DNA of 35,167 nucleotides from Burkholderia sp. Ax-1719 (GCF_011753055.1 NZ_VWWJ01000046.1:1-35167); one strand, 5' to 3'. Shown: positions 15,517 to 24,571, numbered from the stretch's first letter. Numbers and translations: made by a program. The notes: generated by a model from the sequence alone, not told the origin.

Positions 15517-15544
15517 GAATAGAGGGGCGAGTTACCGGCTATTC
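15517..15544. promoter_or_regulatory. Candidate FlhDC-type box in the flgA/flgB divergent promoter region
   Basis: GAATAG (15517-15522), 16 nt, CTATTC (15539-15544), a perfect 6-bp interrupted palindrome. The known enterobacterial FlhDC site is two AATAGCG-like half-sites in inverted orientation 10-12 nt apart, and this fits its geometry. It lies midway between the flgA and flgB starts. It shares GAATAGA.GGGG.GA.TT and CCGGCTAT with the site upstream of fliL. TACTAT at 15572-15577 could be a -10 for flgB. FlhDC itself is not encoded in this window. Confidence 0.55.
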
Positions 15545-15676
15545 GTCCGATTGGTTCTTGCGTACCCCGCCTACTATTCCTCTCCATGCGAAAAGGCCTG
15601 CGCGTTCGATCCAAAGAACGGATGCGCGTTGAATGCGCCGACGCAGCCTTTCATTTCGTGTAACGGAGAACGCCCG

Positions 15677-16207
15677 ATGCTGGACAAACTCGACGCCGAA
15701 TTCGCCTTTGGCCGCGAAGCGCTCGATGTGCGCGCGACGCGCCAGGCGCTGCTGTCCTCGAACATCGCGAACGCCGACACGCCGGGTTACCAGGCGCGCG
15801 ACGTCGACTTCTCGGCTTCGCTCGCGGGTGCGCTCAAGCACGCGGGCGCGGCCACGTCGGCTGGCGCGGGCACGTCCGCTACCGGCACGTCCGCCACCGG
15901 CAACTTCCAGCCGCTCGCCCTTGCGCAACCGGCTGGCGTGACCAGCGGCATGTCGATGGCGACCACCGAAGCGGGTCACCTGTCGGGCAACGCAAAGCTG
16001 ATCCCGACTGGCGGCCCGGCCGACACGTATTCGAGCCCGGTGATGTACCGCATCCCGACGCAGCCCGCGCTCGACGGCAACACGGTCGATCTCGACACCG
16101 AACGCGTGCAGTTCGCCGATAACGCGCTGCACTTCGAGTCGGGCATGACCGTGGTGTCGCAGCAGATCAAGACGATGCTCTCGGCGATCCAGTCGGGATC
16201 GAGCTAA
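15677..16207 (+). CDS. flgB: FlgB, proximal rod protein
   Basis: FlgB is one of the exported proximal rod subunits of the basal body. ATG 15677 with ACGGAG at 15662-15667 starts a 176-residue protein (E. coli 138). The N-terminal rod signature LLSSNIANADTPGYQARDVDF is intact. The C-terminal end has NTVDLDTERVQFADNALHFE, typical of FlgB. The extra residues are a Ala/Gly/Thr/Ser-rich insertion around positions 50-80. It is the first gene of the flgBCDEFGHIJ run; longer upstream frames cross the promoter region and are rejected. Confidence 0.96.
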   Translation: MLDKLDAEFAFGREALDVRATRQALLSSNIANADTPGYQARDVDFSASLAGALKHAGAATSAGAGTSATGTSATGNFQPLALAQPAGVTSGMSMATTEAGHLSGNAKLIPTGGPADTYSSPVMYRIPTQPALDGNTVDLDTERVQFADNALHFESGMTVVSQQIKTMLSAIQSGSS

Positions 16208-16297
16208 GCGGCCGTCTTTATCGCCCGACACAGCAAACGTTTTAAGCCAGCACCAAGCCGCACCGATAAGACGCACCGACCAGAGGTCAACGAAACC

Positions 16298-16723
16298 ATG
16301 CCATCCCTCATGAATATCTTCAGCGTTGCCGGTTCCGCCATGTCGGCGGAATCGCAGCGCCTGAACGTGACGGCGTCCAATCTCGCCAACGCCGACAGTA
16401 CGACCGGCCCGGACGGCCAGCCCTACAAGGCCAAGCAGGTCGTGTTCGCGGTCAACCCGCTCGGCGGCGCGCGCAGCGCGTCCGGCCAGCAGGTGGGCGG
16501 CGTGAAGGTGACGGGCGTGATCGACGATCCGACGCCGATGAAGCAGACCTACGACCCGGACAATCCCGCCGCCGACGCCAACGGCTACGTGAGCATGCCG
16601 AACGTCGACCCGGTGCAGGAAATGGTGAACATGATTTCGGCGTCGCGCTCCTATCAGGCCAACATCGAAACCCTGAACACCGCCAAGACCTTGATGCTCA
16701 AGACCCTGACGATCGGCACGTAA
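16298..16723 (+). CDS. flgC: FlgC, proximal rod protein
   Basis: Exported rod subunit that assembles with FlgB and FlgF. The length of 141 residues is close to the E. coli 134. The N-terminal segment ESQRLNVTASNLANADST carries the conserved rod/hook ANAxxT pattern. Conserved downstream parts are GQPYKAKQVVF, DPTPMKQTYDPDNP and the C-terminal YVSMPNVDPVQEMVNMISA with SRSYQANIE. AGAGG at 16283-16287 precedes the ATG. It lies 90 nt after flgB. Confidence 0.97.
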   Translation: MPSLMNIFSVAGSAMSAESQRLNVTASNLANADSTTGPDGQPYKAKQVVFAVNPLGGARSASGQQVGGVKVTGVIDDPTPMKQTYDPDNPAADANGYVSMPNVDPVQEMVNMISASRSYQANIETLNTAKTLMLKTLTIGT

Positions 16724-16809
16724 GCGATTCAAGCGACCTAAGCCGGCGCAGGAACGGGAACCACACCACACGCTACCCAGCAACAGACAGCGTATCCGAG
16801 GAGAACGCG

Positions 16810-17532
16810 TTGACCTCCAGCAACACCACCATCGGCGGCAGTTCCGCCACCGTATCGCAGACGCTGCTCGACACCATGAACGGTACGTCGGCGAGCTCGT
16901 CGTCGACCTCGTCGGCTTCGACCAGCGGCACGAGCGGCAGCGATCTGCAGCAGACCTTCCTGCAACTGCTCGTGACGCAGCTGCAGAACCAGGATCCGAC
17001 CGATCCGATGGACAGCTCGCAGATGACTTCGCAGCTCGCCCAGATCAATACGGTGTCGGGCATTGCGAATCTGAACACGTCGCTCTCGTCGCTCTCGACG
17101 CAGCTCTCCGCTGGCCAGAACGCCCAGTCGGCACTGCTGATCGGCTCGACGGTGCTGGCAGCGGGCAGCACGGCCGCAGTGTCGAGCGGCTCGGCGCCGC
17201 AGCTTGGCGTGCAGCTTTCGTCGGCGGCTTCGGACGTCACGATCACGATCACCAACTCGGCGGGCAAGGTCGTCAACACGCTCGACCTGGGCGCGCAGTC
17301 GGCAGGCACCGTGCCGGTCACGTGGAACGGCACCGATTCGTCGGGCGCAACGGTCGCCGACGGCAACTACACGATCAGCGCGAACGCGACGGTCAACGGT
17401 CAGGCCACCTCCGCGACGGCGCTCGTCGCGAGCAAGGTCGACGCCGTGATCCAGCAATCCGACGGCACGGCGGGCCTTTCGCTCGCTAACGGCAAGACGG
17501 TCCCGCTCTCCAGCGTGGCCGGCATTCTCTGA
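16810..17532 (+). CDS. flgD: FlgD, hook-capping protein
   Basis: FlgD forms the scaffold cap at the hook tip under which FlgE polymerises; it is removed when the hook is done. The TTG start at 16810 has GAGGAG at 16798-16803. It has 240 residues (E. coli 231). After a Ser/Thr-rich N-terminus comes the signature LQQTFLQLLVTQLQNQDPTD followed by PMDSSQMTSQLAQ. The rest is the beta-rich FlgD core (ITITNSAGKVVNTLDLGAQS, VTWNGTDSSGATVADGNYTI) with FlgD Tudor-like and Ig-like elements. It precedes its substrate gene flgE by 32 nt. Confidence 0.96.
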   Translation: MTSSNTTIGGSSATVSQTLLDTMNGTSASSSSTSSASTSGTSGSDLQQTFLQLLVTQLQNQDPTDPMDSSQMTSQLAQINTVSGIANLNTSLSSLSTQLSAGQNAQSALLIGSTVLAAGSTAAVSSGSAPQLGVQLSSAASDVTITITNSAGKVVNTLDLGAQSAGTVPVTWNGTDSSGATVADGNYTISANATVNGQATSATALVASKVDAVIQQSDGTAGLSLANGKTVPLSSVAGIL

Positions 17533-17564
17533 ACCTGATAAACGACAGCGCGGAGTAAATACTC

Positions 17565-18827
17565 ATGGGCTACCAGCAAGGATTGAGCGGCCTCGCCGCC
17601 GCCTCGAACGACCTCGACGTCATCGGCAACAACATCGCCAACGCGAACACCGTTGGCTTCAAGCAAAGCTCGGCGCAGTTCGCCGACGTCTATGCAAACA
17701 CCGTGGCGACTTCGGTCAACACGCAGATCGGTCTGGGCGCGGCGCTCTCGGAAGTGCAGCAGAACTTCTCGCAAGGCACGATCACCACGACCGGCCAGGC
17801 GCTCGACGTCGCCATCAACGGCAACGGCTTCTTCCAGATGTCGAACAACGGCACCGTCACGTATTCGCGTAACGGCGTGTTCCAGCTCGACAAGAACGGC
17901 TACATCACCGATGCCGCCGGCAACGACCTGATGGGCTACGCAGCCGGTACGAGCGGCGTGGTGAACACGGCGCAAACCGTGCCGCTGCAGGTGCCGACGA
18001 CCAACATCGCGCCGGTCACGACCTCGACCGTCACGGCCCAGCTGAACCTGAACGCGCAGGCCACCACGCCGACCGACACGACCTTCAGCGCCAGCGATTC
18101 GTCGAGCTACAACTACTCGACGTCGATCACGGCCTACGACTCGCTCGGCGGCACGCAGCAGATCAATATGTACTTCGTGAAGGGCGGCACCGACGCGAGC
18201 GGCAACCAGCTCTACAACGTCTACTCGGGCGTCTCGGGCGGCACGACTTCGGAAGTCGGCACGATGTCGTTCAACTCGTCGGGCTCGCTGGTGTCGTCGA
18301 CCGACGCCGCAGGCGTGGCGACGGGCACCGGCCAGATGACGCTGCAGATCGGCACGGCTGGCGGCAAGCTCTCGGACGGCGCGGCTTCGATGGCTGTCAC
18401 GCTCGACTTCAAGGGCACCACGCAGTACGGCGGCACCAACGGCGTGAACAACCTCGCGCAGGACGGTTACGCCAGCGGCACGCTGTCGAACTTCACGGTC
18501 GGCTCGGACGGCACCATCACGGGCAACTACTCGAACGGTCAGACCAAGACGCTCGGCCAGGTCGTGCTCGCCAACTTCAACAACCCGAACGGCCTGCAGA
18601 ACCTGGGCGGCAACCAGTTCCAGGAAACCGCGGCTTCGGGCGTGGCGCAGGTTTCGACGCCGGGCAGCACGAACCACGGCACGCTCACGGGCGGCGCGGT
18701 GGAATCGTCGAACGTCGACCTGACCAACCAGCTCGTCGACCTGATCACGGCGCAACGTAACTACCAGGCCAACGCGCAGACCATCAAGACGCAGCAGACC
18801 GTCGACCAGACGCTGCTGCAGATGTAA
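17565..18827 (+). CDS. flgE: FlgE, flagellar hook protein
   Basis: FlgE polymerises into the hook, the universal joint between rod and filament. It has 420 residues (E. coli 402). The N-terminal D0 segment has QQGLSGLAAASNDLDVIGNN followed by IANANTVGFKQ, the flagellar rod/hook signature. The region around NGNGFFQMSNNG and TYSRNGVFQLDKNG is the common core. The C-terminal D0 helix is VDLTNQLVDLITAQRNYQAN followed by AQTIKTQQTVDQTLLQM. The centre is rich in Thr, Ser and Gly, as usual for the surface domains. The start is ATG at 17565 with GGAG at about 17552-17555. Confidence 0.97.
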   Translation: MGYQQGLSGLAAASNDLDVIGNNIANANTVGFKQSSAQFADVYANTVATSVNTQIGLGAALSEVQQNFSQGTITTTGQALDVAINGNGFFQMSNNGTVTYSRNGVFQLDKNGYITDAAGNDLMGYAAGTSGVVNTAQTVPLQVPTTNIAPVTTSTVTAQLNLNAQATTPTDTTFSASDSSSYNYSTSITAYDSLGGTQQINMYFVKGGTDASGNQLYNVYSGVSGGTTSEVGTMSFNSSGSLVSSTDAAGVATGTGQMTLQIGTAGGKLSDGAASMAVTLDFKGTTQYGGTNGVNNLAQDGYASGTLSNFTVGSDGTITGNYSNGQTKTLGQVVLANFNNPNGLQNLGGNQFQETAASGVAQVSTPGSTNHGTLTGGAVESSNVDLTNQLVDLITAQRNYQANAQTIKTQQTVDQTLLQM

Positions 18828-18859
18828 GCACGTTTGTCTAATCACGCACCGGGCACATC

Positions 18860-19618
18860 ATGGACCGACTGATTTATACCGCGATGACGGGCACGAGCCA
18901 GGCGCTCGAGCAGCAGGCCGTTGTCGCGAACAACCTGGCCAACGTCTCGACCACGGGCTTTCGCGCGCAGTTGGCGAATTTCCGCTCCGTGCCGATGTCG
19001 TTCGGCGACGGCTCCACCGTCAACGATTCGACCACGCGCACCTTCGTGCTGTCGGCGACGCCAGGCTCCGACATGACGCCCGGTGCGATCTCGAAGACCG
19101 GCAATCCGCTCGATATCGCGATCCAGGGCAACGGCTTCATGGCCGTGCAGACCGCCGACGGCAATGAGGCGTACACGCGCGCGGGCAACCTGCACGTGGA
19201 CGAAAACGGCCAGCTCGTGACGGCCAGCAACCAGCAGGTGATCGGCGGCGGCGGCCCGATCGCCGTGCCGCCCGGATCGGCGGTGACGATCGGCTCCGAC
19301 GGCACGGTGTCGGCGCTCGCCCCGGGAAGCCCGGCTAGCGCCATCGCCATGATCGACCAGATCAAGTTCGTGAACCCGCCCGCCGGTTCGCTCCAGCGTG
19401 GCGACGACGGCCTGTTCCGCACCTCGGACGGCAATCCGGCCGATGCGGACCAGACGGTCAAGATCGCGACGGAATCGCTCGAAGGCAGCAACGTGAATCC
19501 GGTTGCCGCGATGGTCTCGATGATCACCAACGCGCGCCAGTTCCAGATGCAGACCAAGCTTTTGCAGACCGCCGACCAGAACGAACAGAGCGCTAACCAG
19601 CTGCTCAACTTCAGCTAA
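18860..19618 (+). CDS. flgF: FlgF, proximal rod protein
   Basis: Exported rod subunit, 252 residues (E. coli 251). The N-terminus MDRLIYTAMTGTSQALEQQA with NNLANVSTTGFRAQLANFRS is diagnostic for FlgF rather than FlgG. The C-terminal part has SLEGSNVNPVAAMVSMITNA and the closing QNEQSANQLLNF helix. The ribosome site is poor (GGGC about 10 nt before), so translation may depend on upstream flow from flgE, 32 nt before. Confidence 0.97.
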   Translation: MDRLIYTAMTGTSQALEQQAVVANNLANVSTTGFRAQLANFRSVPMSFGDGSTVNDSTTRTFVLSATPGSDMTPGAISKTGNPLDIAIQGNGFMAVQTADGNEAYTRAGNLHVDENGQLVTASNQQVIGGGGPIAVPPGSAVTIGSDGTVSALAPGSPASAIAMIDQIKFVNPPAGSLQRGDDGLFRTSDGNPADADQTVKIATESLEGSNVNPVAAMVSMITNARQFQMQTKLLQTADQNEQSANQLLNFS

Positions 19619-19676
19619 GCAATTTAATGGCCGCCGGTCTCGCACAAAGCAGACTACGCGCCGGGAGAAAGACACC

Positions 19677-20465
19677 GTGAACCGATCGCTCTACATCGCC
19701 GCTACCGGCATGAACGCCCAGCAGGCGCAGATGGACGTGATCTCGAACAACCTCGCGAACGTGAGCACCAATGGCTTCAAGGGTTCGCGCGCCGTGTTCG
19801 AGGACCTCATGTACCAGACGCTGCGTCAGCCGGGTGCGAACTCCACCCAGACCACCGAAATGTCGTCGGGCAGCCAGGTCGGCACCGGCGTGCAGCAGGT
19901 CGCCACCGAACGCCTGTACACGCAGGGCAACCTGCAGCAGACCGGCAACTCGAAGGACGTGGCGATCAACGGCGCGGGCTTCTTCCAGGTGCAGATGCCC
20001 GATGGCACGACGCAGTACACGCGCGACGGCTCGTTCCAGACCAACTCGCAAGGTCAGCTGGTGACGGCGAGCGGCTATCCGGTGCTGCCCGCCATCACGG
20101 TGCCCGCCAATGCCACTTCGCTGACCATCGGCAGCGACGGCGTGGTGACGGTGACGACGCCGGGCTCGACCGGCAACACCACCATCGGCTCGCTGCAGGT
20201 GGCGATGTTCATCAACCCGGCCGGTCTGCAAAGCAATGGCGAAAACCTGGTGTCGGAAACGGCCTCGTCGGGTGCGCCGACCGTGACGACGCCGGGCCTG
20301 AACGGTTCGGGCTCGCTCAACCAGGGCTATGTCGAATCGTCGAACGTGAACGTGGTGCAGGAACTGGTGAACATGATCCAGACGCAGCGCGCGTACGAAA
20401 TCAACAGCAAGGCGCTGACGACGTCCGACCAGATGCTGCAGACCCTGAGCCAGATGCAGGTCTAA
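19677..20465 (+). CDS. flgG: FlgG, distal rod protein
   Basis: FlgG forms the distal rod that passes through the L and P rings. It has 262 residues, close to the E. coli 260. The GTG start at 19677 is preceded by GGGAGAAAG. N-terminal signature LYIAATGMNAQQAQMDVISN and NLANVSTNGFKGSRAVFEDL; C-terminal YVESSNVNVVQELVNMIQTQ with RAYEINSKALTTSDQMLQ. The GSQVGTGVQ segment seen in FlgG is present after residue 60. No unusual features. Confidence 0.97.
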   Translation: MNRSLYIAATGMNAQQAQMDVISNNLANVSTNGFKGSRAVFEDLMYQTLRQPGANSTQTTEMSSGSQVGTGVQQVATERLYTQGNLQQTGNSKDVAINGAGFFQVQMPDGTTQYTRDGSFQTNSQGQLVTASGYPVLPAITVPANATSLTIGSDGVVTVTTPGSTGNTTIGSLQVAMFINPAGLQSNGENLVSETASSGAPTVTTPGLNGSGSLNQGYVESSNVNVVQELVNMIQTQRAYEINSKALTTSDQMLQTLSQMQV

Positions 20466-20524
20466 GGACCGCGAGCGGCAACGCAGGACATTTGAAGCAA
20501 CCGTAATAGCAGTACGGAATAGAA

Positions 20525-21265
20525 GTGGTGAGGAATATGGGCCAGTCCGTTCAGTTCAACTCTCGTTCGCGGCAGCAGGCAGTGCGCCGGGCGACTTCGC
20601 GCGCCGTGGCGGCGTCGCTGTCGCTCGCGCTCGTCGTGCTGGCGGGCTGCGCCTATGTGCCGAACCGTCAGCCGATCGTGCAGCAGCCGATGACGGCCGT
20701 GCCGCCGCAGCCGCCCACGAATACTTCGCCGGGTTCGATCTACAACCCCGGCTACGTGGGCCGGCCGCTGTTCGAAGACCAGCGGCCGCGCAATACCGGC
20801 GATATCCTCACCATCGTCATTTCCGAAAACATCAACGCGACCAAGTCATCGGGCGCGAACACCAAACGCGGCGGCAGCACCAGCTTCAATGTGCCGACCG
20901 CGGGCTTCGCGCCGGGCTTCTTCTCGCGCGCGAACCTGTCGGCGACCGGCGCGAACCAGTTCGACGCGACGGGCGGCGCCAATGCCTCCAACACCTTCAC
21001 GGGCGTCATCACCGTGACGGTCACGAACGTGCTGCCCAACGGCAACCTGGTGGTGTCGGGCGAAAAGCAGATGCTCATCAACCAGGGCAATGAATTCGTA
21101 CGCTTCTCCGGCGTCGTGAATCCGAACACCGTTGCCGGAGACAACTCCGTGCTCTCGACCGATGTCGCCGATGCGAAGATCGAATACTCCGCGAAAGGCG
21201 TAATCGACGAGGCCGAGACCATGGGCTGGCTGCAACGCTTTTTCCTGAATGTCGCGCCATGGTAA
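20525..21265 (+). CDS. flgH: FlgH, L-ring lipoprotein
   Basis: FlgH is the outer-membrane lipoprotein forming the L ring around the rod. Three in-frame starts are possible: GTG 20525, GTG 20528 and ATG 20537. GGAA at about 20516-20519 favours one of the GTGs, while AGGA before the ATG is too close. The signal peptide ends in lipobox LAGC (VVLAGCAYVPNRQP). The conserved part includes RPLFEDQRPRNTGDILTIVI and SENINATKSSGANTKR. GVITVTVTNVLPNGNLVVSG follows, and RFSGVVNPNTVAGDN with the DAKIEY end. Length 242-246 residues against 232 in E. coli. Its end overlaps the flgI start by 7 nt. Confidence 0.96.
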   Translation: MVRNMGQSVQFNSRSRQQAVRRATSRAVAASLSLALVVLAGCAYVPNRQPIVQQPMTAVPPQPPTNTSPGSIYNPGYVGRPLFEDQRPRNTGDILTIVISENINATKSSGANTKRGGSTSFNVPTAGFAPGFFSRANLSATGANQFDATGGANASNTFTGVITVTVTNVLPNGNLVVSGEKQMLINQGNEFVRFSGVVNPNTVAGDNSVLSTDVADAKIEYSAKGVIDEAETMGWLQRFFLNVAPW

Positions 21266-22458
21266 AGATCCGTTTTCAGCGCACGCGCCGCTCGCGCGTG
21301 AAAGACCTGTTCGCCGCCTTCGGTGTGGTGGTGGGCGTCATGTTCGCGTGCGGAGCGCTGCTCGCCTATGCGACGCCGGCGCGCGCCGAGCGCGTCAAGG
21401 ACCTCGTCTCGTTCGCGGGCGTGCGTGACAACCCGCTGATCGGCTACGGCCTCGTGGTGGGTCTGGACGGCACGGGCGACCAGACGACTCAGGCGCCGTT
21501 CACCACGCAGACGCTCGCGAACATGCTCGCGAACCTCGGCATCTCGATCAACAACACGTCGAGTTCGTCGGGTTCCTCGCAGACGCTCAACAACATGCAG
21601 CTCAAGAACGTCGCGGCCGTGATCGTGACGGCGACGCTGCCGCCGTTCGCGCGTCCGGGCGAGACGATCGACGTGACGGTGTCGTCGCTCGCGAACGCCA
21701 AGAGCATTCGCGGCGGCACGCTGCTGCTCACGCCGCTCAAGGGCGCGGACGGCCAGGTCTACGCGCTGGCCCAGGGCAACGTGGCGGTGGGCGGCGCGGG
21801 CGCGTCGGCCAACGGCAGCAAGGTGCAGGTCAACCAGCTCGCGGCCGGCCGTATCGCGGCAGGCGCGACGGTCGAGCGCGCGGTGCCGTCGCCGGTCTCG
21901 CAGCCAGGCGGCCTGCTGCAGATGGAAGTCAACGATATGGACTACGACACGACGCAGCGCATCGTGTCGGCGGTCAACAACGAGTTCGGCGCGGGCACCG
22001 CGGCGGCGGTCGACGGCCGCACGATCCAGGTGCGCGGCCCGGCCGATCCGGCCTCGCAGGTGGGCTTCATCGCGCAGATCCAGAATCTCGACGTGCGCCC
22101 GGCCCAGCCGGCGGCGAAGGTGATCCTGAACGCGCGTACCGGCTCGATCGTCATGAATCAGATGGTCACGCTAGAATCCTGCGCGGTGGCGCACGGCAAT
22201 CTTTCGGTGGTCGTGAATACGCAGACGGCGGTCAGCCAGCCGGGCGCGTTCTCGAACGGACAAACGGTCGCGACACGCCAGTCGCAGATCCAGTTGAAGC
22301 AGGACAACGGCGCGCTCAAGCTCGTGACGGCGGGCGCGAATCTCGCGGAAGTCGTGAAGGCGCTCAATGCGCTGGGCGCGACCCCCGCGGATCTGATGTC
22401 GATCCTGCAGGCAATGAAGGCGGCAGGCGCACTGCGCGCTGACCTCGAAATTATCTAA
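21259..22458 (+). CDS. flgI: FlgI, P-ring protein
   Basis: FlgI forms the periplasmic P ring, assembled with FlgA help. The ATG at 21259 lies within the last codons of flgH (overlap ATGGTAA), implying coupled translation. The N-terminus is a signal peptide with a basic start, hydrophobic core and ATPARA before ERVKDLVSF. The mature start RVKDLVSFAGVRDNPLIGYG and LVVGLDGTGDQT is highly conserved. Other parts include VAAVIVTATLPPFARPGETI, VNDMDYDTTQRIVSAVN and the C-terminal LVKAL-type helix. The length is 399 residues, a little above the E. coli 365. Confidence 0.97.
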   Translation: MVKIRFQRTRRSRVKDLFAAFGVVVGVMFACGALLAYATPARAERVKDLVSFAGVRDNPLIGYGLVVGLDGTGDQTTQAPFTTQTLANMLANLGISINNTSSSSGSSQTLNNMQLKNVAAVIVTATLPPFARPGETIDVTVSSLANAKSIRGGTLLLTPLKGADGQVYALAQGNVAVGGAGASANGSKVQVNQLAAGRIAAGATVERAVPSPVSQPGGLLQMEVNDMDYDTTQRIVSAVNNEFGAGTAAAVDGRTIQVRGPADPASQVGFIAQIQNLDVRPAQPAAKVILNARTGSIVMNQMVTLESCAVAHGNLSVVVNTQTAVSQPGAFSNGQTVATRQSQIQLKQDNGALKLVTAGANLAEVVKALNALGATPADLMSILQAMKAAGALRADLEII

Positions 22459-22469
22459 GGACGTGAAAA

Positions 22470-23468
22470 ATGGATAACTCGAATATCGGCAACGGCAATC
22501 TCGACCTCACGAACCGCTTCGCGCTGGACGTGCAGGGCTTCGACGCCATGCGCGCGGCGGCCAACGCTTCGCCGCAGCAGGGCGTGAAGGCGGCCGCCAA
22601 GCAGTTCGACGCCGTGTTCACGCAGATGATGCTCAAGAGCATGCGCGATGCGACGCCGTCGGACGGCCCGCTCGATTCCAATGACGGCGCGCAGTTCCAG
22701 TCGATGATGGATCAGCAGCTCGCGCAGCAGATGTCGAACAAGGGCATTGGCGTGGCCAACGCCATGATCAAGCAGCTCACGCGCGCGATGGGCGGCGATC
22801 CCAACAGCCTGAACGGCCAGAGCGGCGCGGGCGGCATCGCCAGTGCGATGCAGGGGCTGTCGGGTTCGGGTGGCAGCGGCAACGAAGGCAATATGGCGAT
22901 GTTGAGCGCGCTGGGCCGCGCTTACGGCAATGCCTCGGCGAACGGCGCGCTCGGCAAGGGCCAGGGCTGGGACGCGAACAGCGCGCTCACGCCGCCCGTG
23001 CGCAGCAGCGGCGACGACAAGGTCGACGCCTTCGTCAACAAGCTCGCCAACGGCGCACAGCAGGCCAGCGCATCGACCGGCATTCCGGCGCGCTTCATCG
23101 TCGGCCAGGCCGCGCTCGAATCGGGCTGGGGCAAGCGCGAAATCATGAAGGCCGACGGTTCGACCAGCTACAACGTGTTCGGCATCAAGGCGACCAAGGA
23201 CTGGACCGGCAAGACGGTCTCGACCATGACCACCGAATACGTGAACGGCTCGCCGCATCGCGTGGTGGAGAAGTTCCGCGCCTACGACTCGTACGAAGAC
23301 GCGATGGCCGATTACGCCAACGTGCTCAAGAGCAATCCGCGCTACGCCTCGGTCATCAACGGTTCGCGCAGCGCCGAGAGCTTCGCGCAGGGCATGCAGC
23401 GCGCCGGCTACGCCACCGACCCGCACTACGCGAAAAAGCTCATGTCGATCATGCAGCGCATGGCCTGA
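22470..23468 (+). CDS. flgJ: FlgJ, rod cap and peptidoglycan hydrolase
   Basis: FlgJ is bifunctional: the N-terminal part caps the growing rod and the C-terminal part cuts peptidoglycan so the rod can pass. It has 332 residues (E. coli 313). The rod-binding part includes AAKQFDAVFTQMMLKSMRDA and QFQSMMDQQLAQQM. A Gly/Ser/Asn-rich linker spans about residues 110-175. The glucosaminidase-type domain begins near DKVDAFVNKL. It has the catalytic Glu217 in QAALESGWGKREI, then YNVFGIKATKDW and VVEKFRAYDSYEDAMADYA. It is the last gene of the flgB-flgJ run. Confidence 0.97.
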   Translation: MDNSNIGNGNLDLTNRFALDVQGFDAMRAAANASPQQGVKAAAKQFDAVFTQMMLKSMRDATPSDGPLDSNDGAQFQSMMDQQLAQQMSNKGIGVANAMIKQLTRAMGGDPNSLNGQSGAGGIASAMQGLSGSGGSGNEGNMAMLSALGRAYGNASANGALGKGQGWDANSALTPPVRSSGDDKVDAFVNKLANGAQQASASTGIPARFIVGQAALESGWGKREIMKADGSTSYNVFGIKATKDWTGKTVSTMTTEYVNGSPHRVVEKFRAYDSYEDAMADYANVLKSNPRYASVINGSRSAESFAQGMQRAGYATDPHYAKKLMSIMQRMA

Positions 23469-23683
23469 TGCCGGTCCGGCATTGGCCTGCTTGCCGCCTG
23501 ATTCAAGTCTGAATTCCTTACGCGCCGCGCATAACATGCCGCGCGCCCAGTCTGCCCGCAGCAAACGTTGCCTGCGCGACGTTCCGCGTGGTTTCGTGCT
23601 CGATCGCGGCGAAATCGCGAAAGAAGCCTTCCCGGCGCTCGTCGGGCGAATTCGGGAAACGCAGAATTTTTGCGCCCAACCCC
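23469..23683. other. Gap between flgJ and ycgR (upstream part)
   Basis: No gene is supported in the 347 nt between flgJ and ycgR. A perfect palindrome, ATGCCGG-T-CCGGCAT, lies at 23468-23482 on the flgJ stop but has no T-run. The downstream part carries the sigma-28 candidate listed separately. Confidence 0.4.
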
Positions 23684-23710
23684 TAAATTTCCGCGTCATC
23701 CTGCCGCTAA
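23684..23710 (+). promoter_or_regulatory. Candidate sigma-28 promoter for ycgR
   Basis: TAAATTTC (23684-23691), 11-nt spacer, GCCGCTAA (23703-23710). The -10 differs from GCCGATAA at one base, and the -35 keeps TAAA and the T's. It lies 105 nt upstream of the ycgR start. YcgR is FliA-dependent in enterobacteria, which supports the call. Confidence 0.7.
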
Positions 23711-23815
23711 TGCAGGCGAGATCCAAGAGAATCAGGGGCGGCGAAGACCGCCCGGACGGCGCGTCACGACACCTTCCGAGGCGCGCCGGCATGTCCACGA
23801 AATTCCGGCAGGCCG

Positions 23816-24571
23816 ATGAATACCGTTCAGTCGAATCAACAGGAACAAGTCGATGGCGAAAGCCCCGACTATGGCCGTCGCAACCCGCTCGAAGTCGGGG
23901 TGCAGTTGCGCAATCTCGCCAATCGCGGCGACTTCCTGACCTTGCAATACCGCGGAGGCCAGCTGGTCACGCGCATCCTCGACGTCAATTCGCGCGAGCG
24001 TACCTTCACGTTCGATTGGGGCGCAGTGTCCGATCAGAACCGCGAAGTGCTCAGCACGCAGGAATGCCAGTTCCATGCCTCGCCCGATGGCGTGCGCGTG
24101 GAATTCACCACCGGCATGCCGCGCGAGACGACCTTCGAGGGGCGTCCCGCGTTCGAAGCCACCTTCCCCGAAGTGCTCTACTACGTGCAGCGCCGCGAGT
24201 ATTTCCGCGTCGATACGCCCGTGATGGAGCCGTGCATCGTGCGCGGCGCGCTGCCGATGGACGGCCAGCGCTTCCAGTTCGAGGTGCACGACATCTCGCT
24301 GGGCGGCCTGGGCCTGCGCACCACGGACGAACGCGCGGCAGCGCTCGACATGGGGCTGAAGCTCGTCGACGTGGAGCTGGAGCTGCGCGGGCACGGCGTG
24401 CTGCGCGTCGATCTGGCGCTGGTGGTGCTGCGCTTTATCGATCTGCCCAACGGCGATCGCCGCTATCACCTTGGCCTGCGTTTCGAGACGCTGCCGGGCG
24501 CAGCGGAGAACAGCCTGCAGCGCTATATCACGCAGCTCGAAATGAAGCGCCGCGCGTTCCAGCGCGCCTGA
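23816..24571 (+). CDS. ycgR: YcgR-type flagellar brake protein (c-di-GMP receptor)
   Basis: YcgR proteins bind cyclic di-GMP and then act on the motor to slow or bias it. It has 251 residues (E. coli 244). The N-terminal YcgR domain covers about residues 22-120. The PilZ domain starts with the c-di-GMP motif R127-E-Y-F-R131 in VQRREYFRVDTP. It continues to D159-I-S161-L-G-G164 (HDISLGGLGL), so both ligand motifs are complete. The C-terminal part has RYHLGLRFETLPGAAENSLQ, also typical. The ribosome site before ATG 23816 is weak. The gene is monocistronic between flgJ and flgK, with its own sigma-28-like promoter. The name flgZ is used for pseudomonad orthologues. Confidence 0.93.
   Translation: MNTVQSNQQEQVDGESPDYGRRNPLEVGVQLRNLANRGDFLTLQYRGGQLVTRILDVNSRERTFTFDWGAVSDQNREVLSTQECQFHASPDGVRVEFTTGMPRETTFEGRPAFEATFPEVLYYVQRREYFRVDTPVMEPCIVRGALPMDGQRFQFEVHDISLGGLGLRTTDERAAALDMGLKLVDVELELRGHGVLRVDLALVVLRFIDLPNGDRRYHLGLRFETLPGAAENSLQRYITQLEMKRRAFQRA

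Noticed and set aside
23468..23482. Perfect palindrome ATGCCGG-T-CCGGCAT at the flgJ stop as a terminator
   Set aside because: The single-base centre allows only a shortened stem and there is no T-run; left as an unassigned palindrome.
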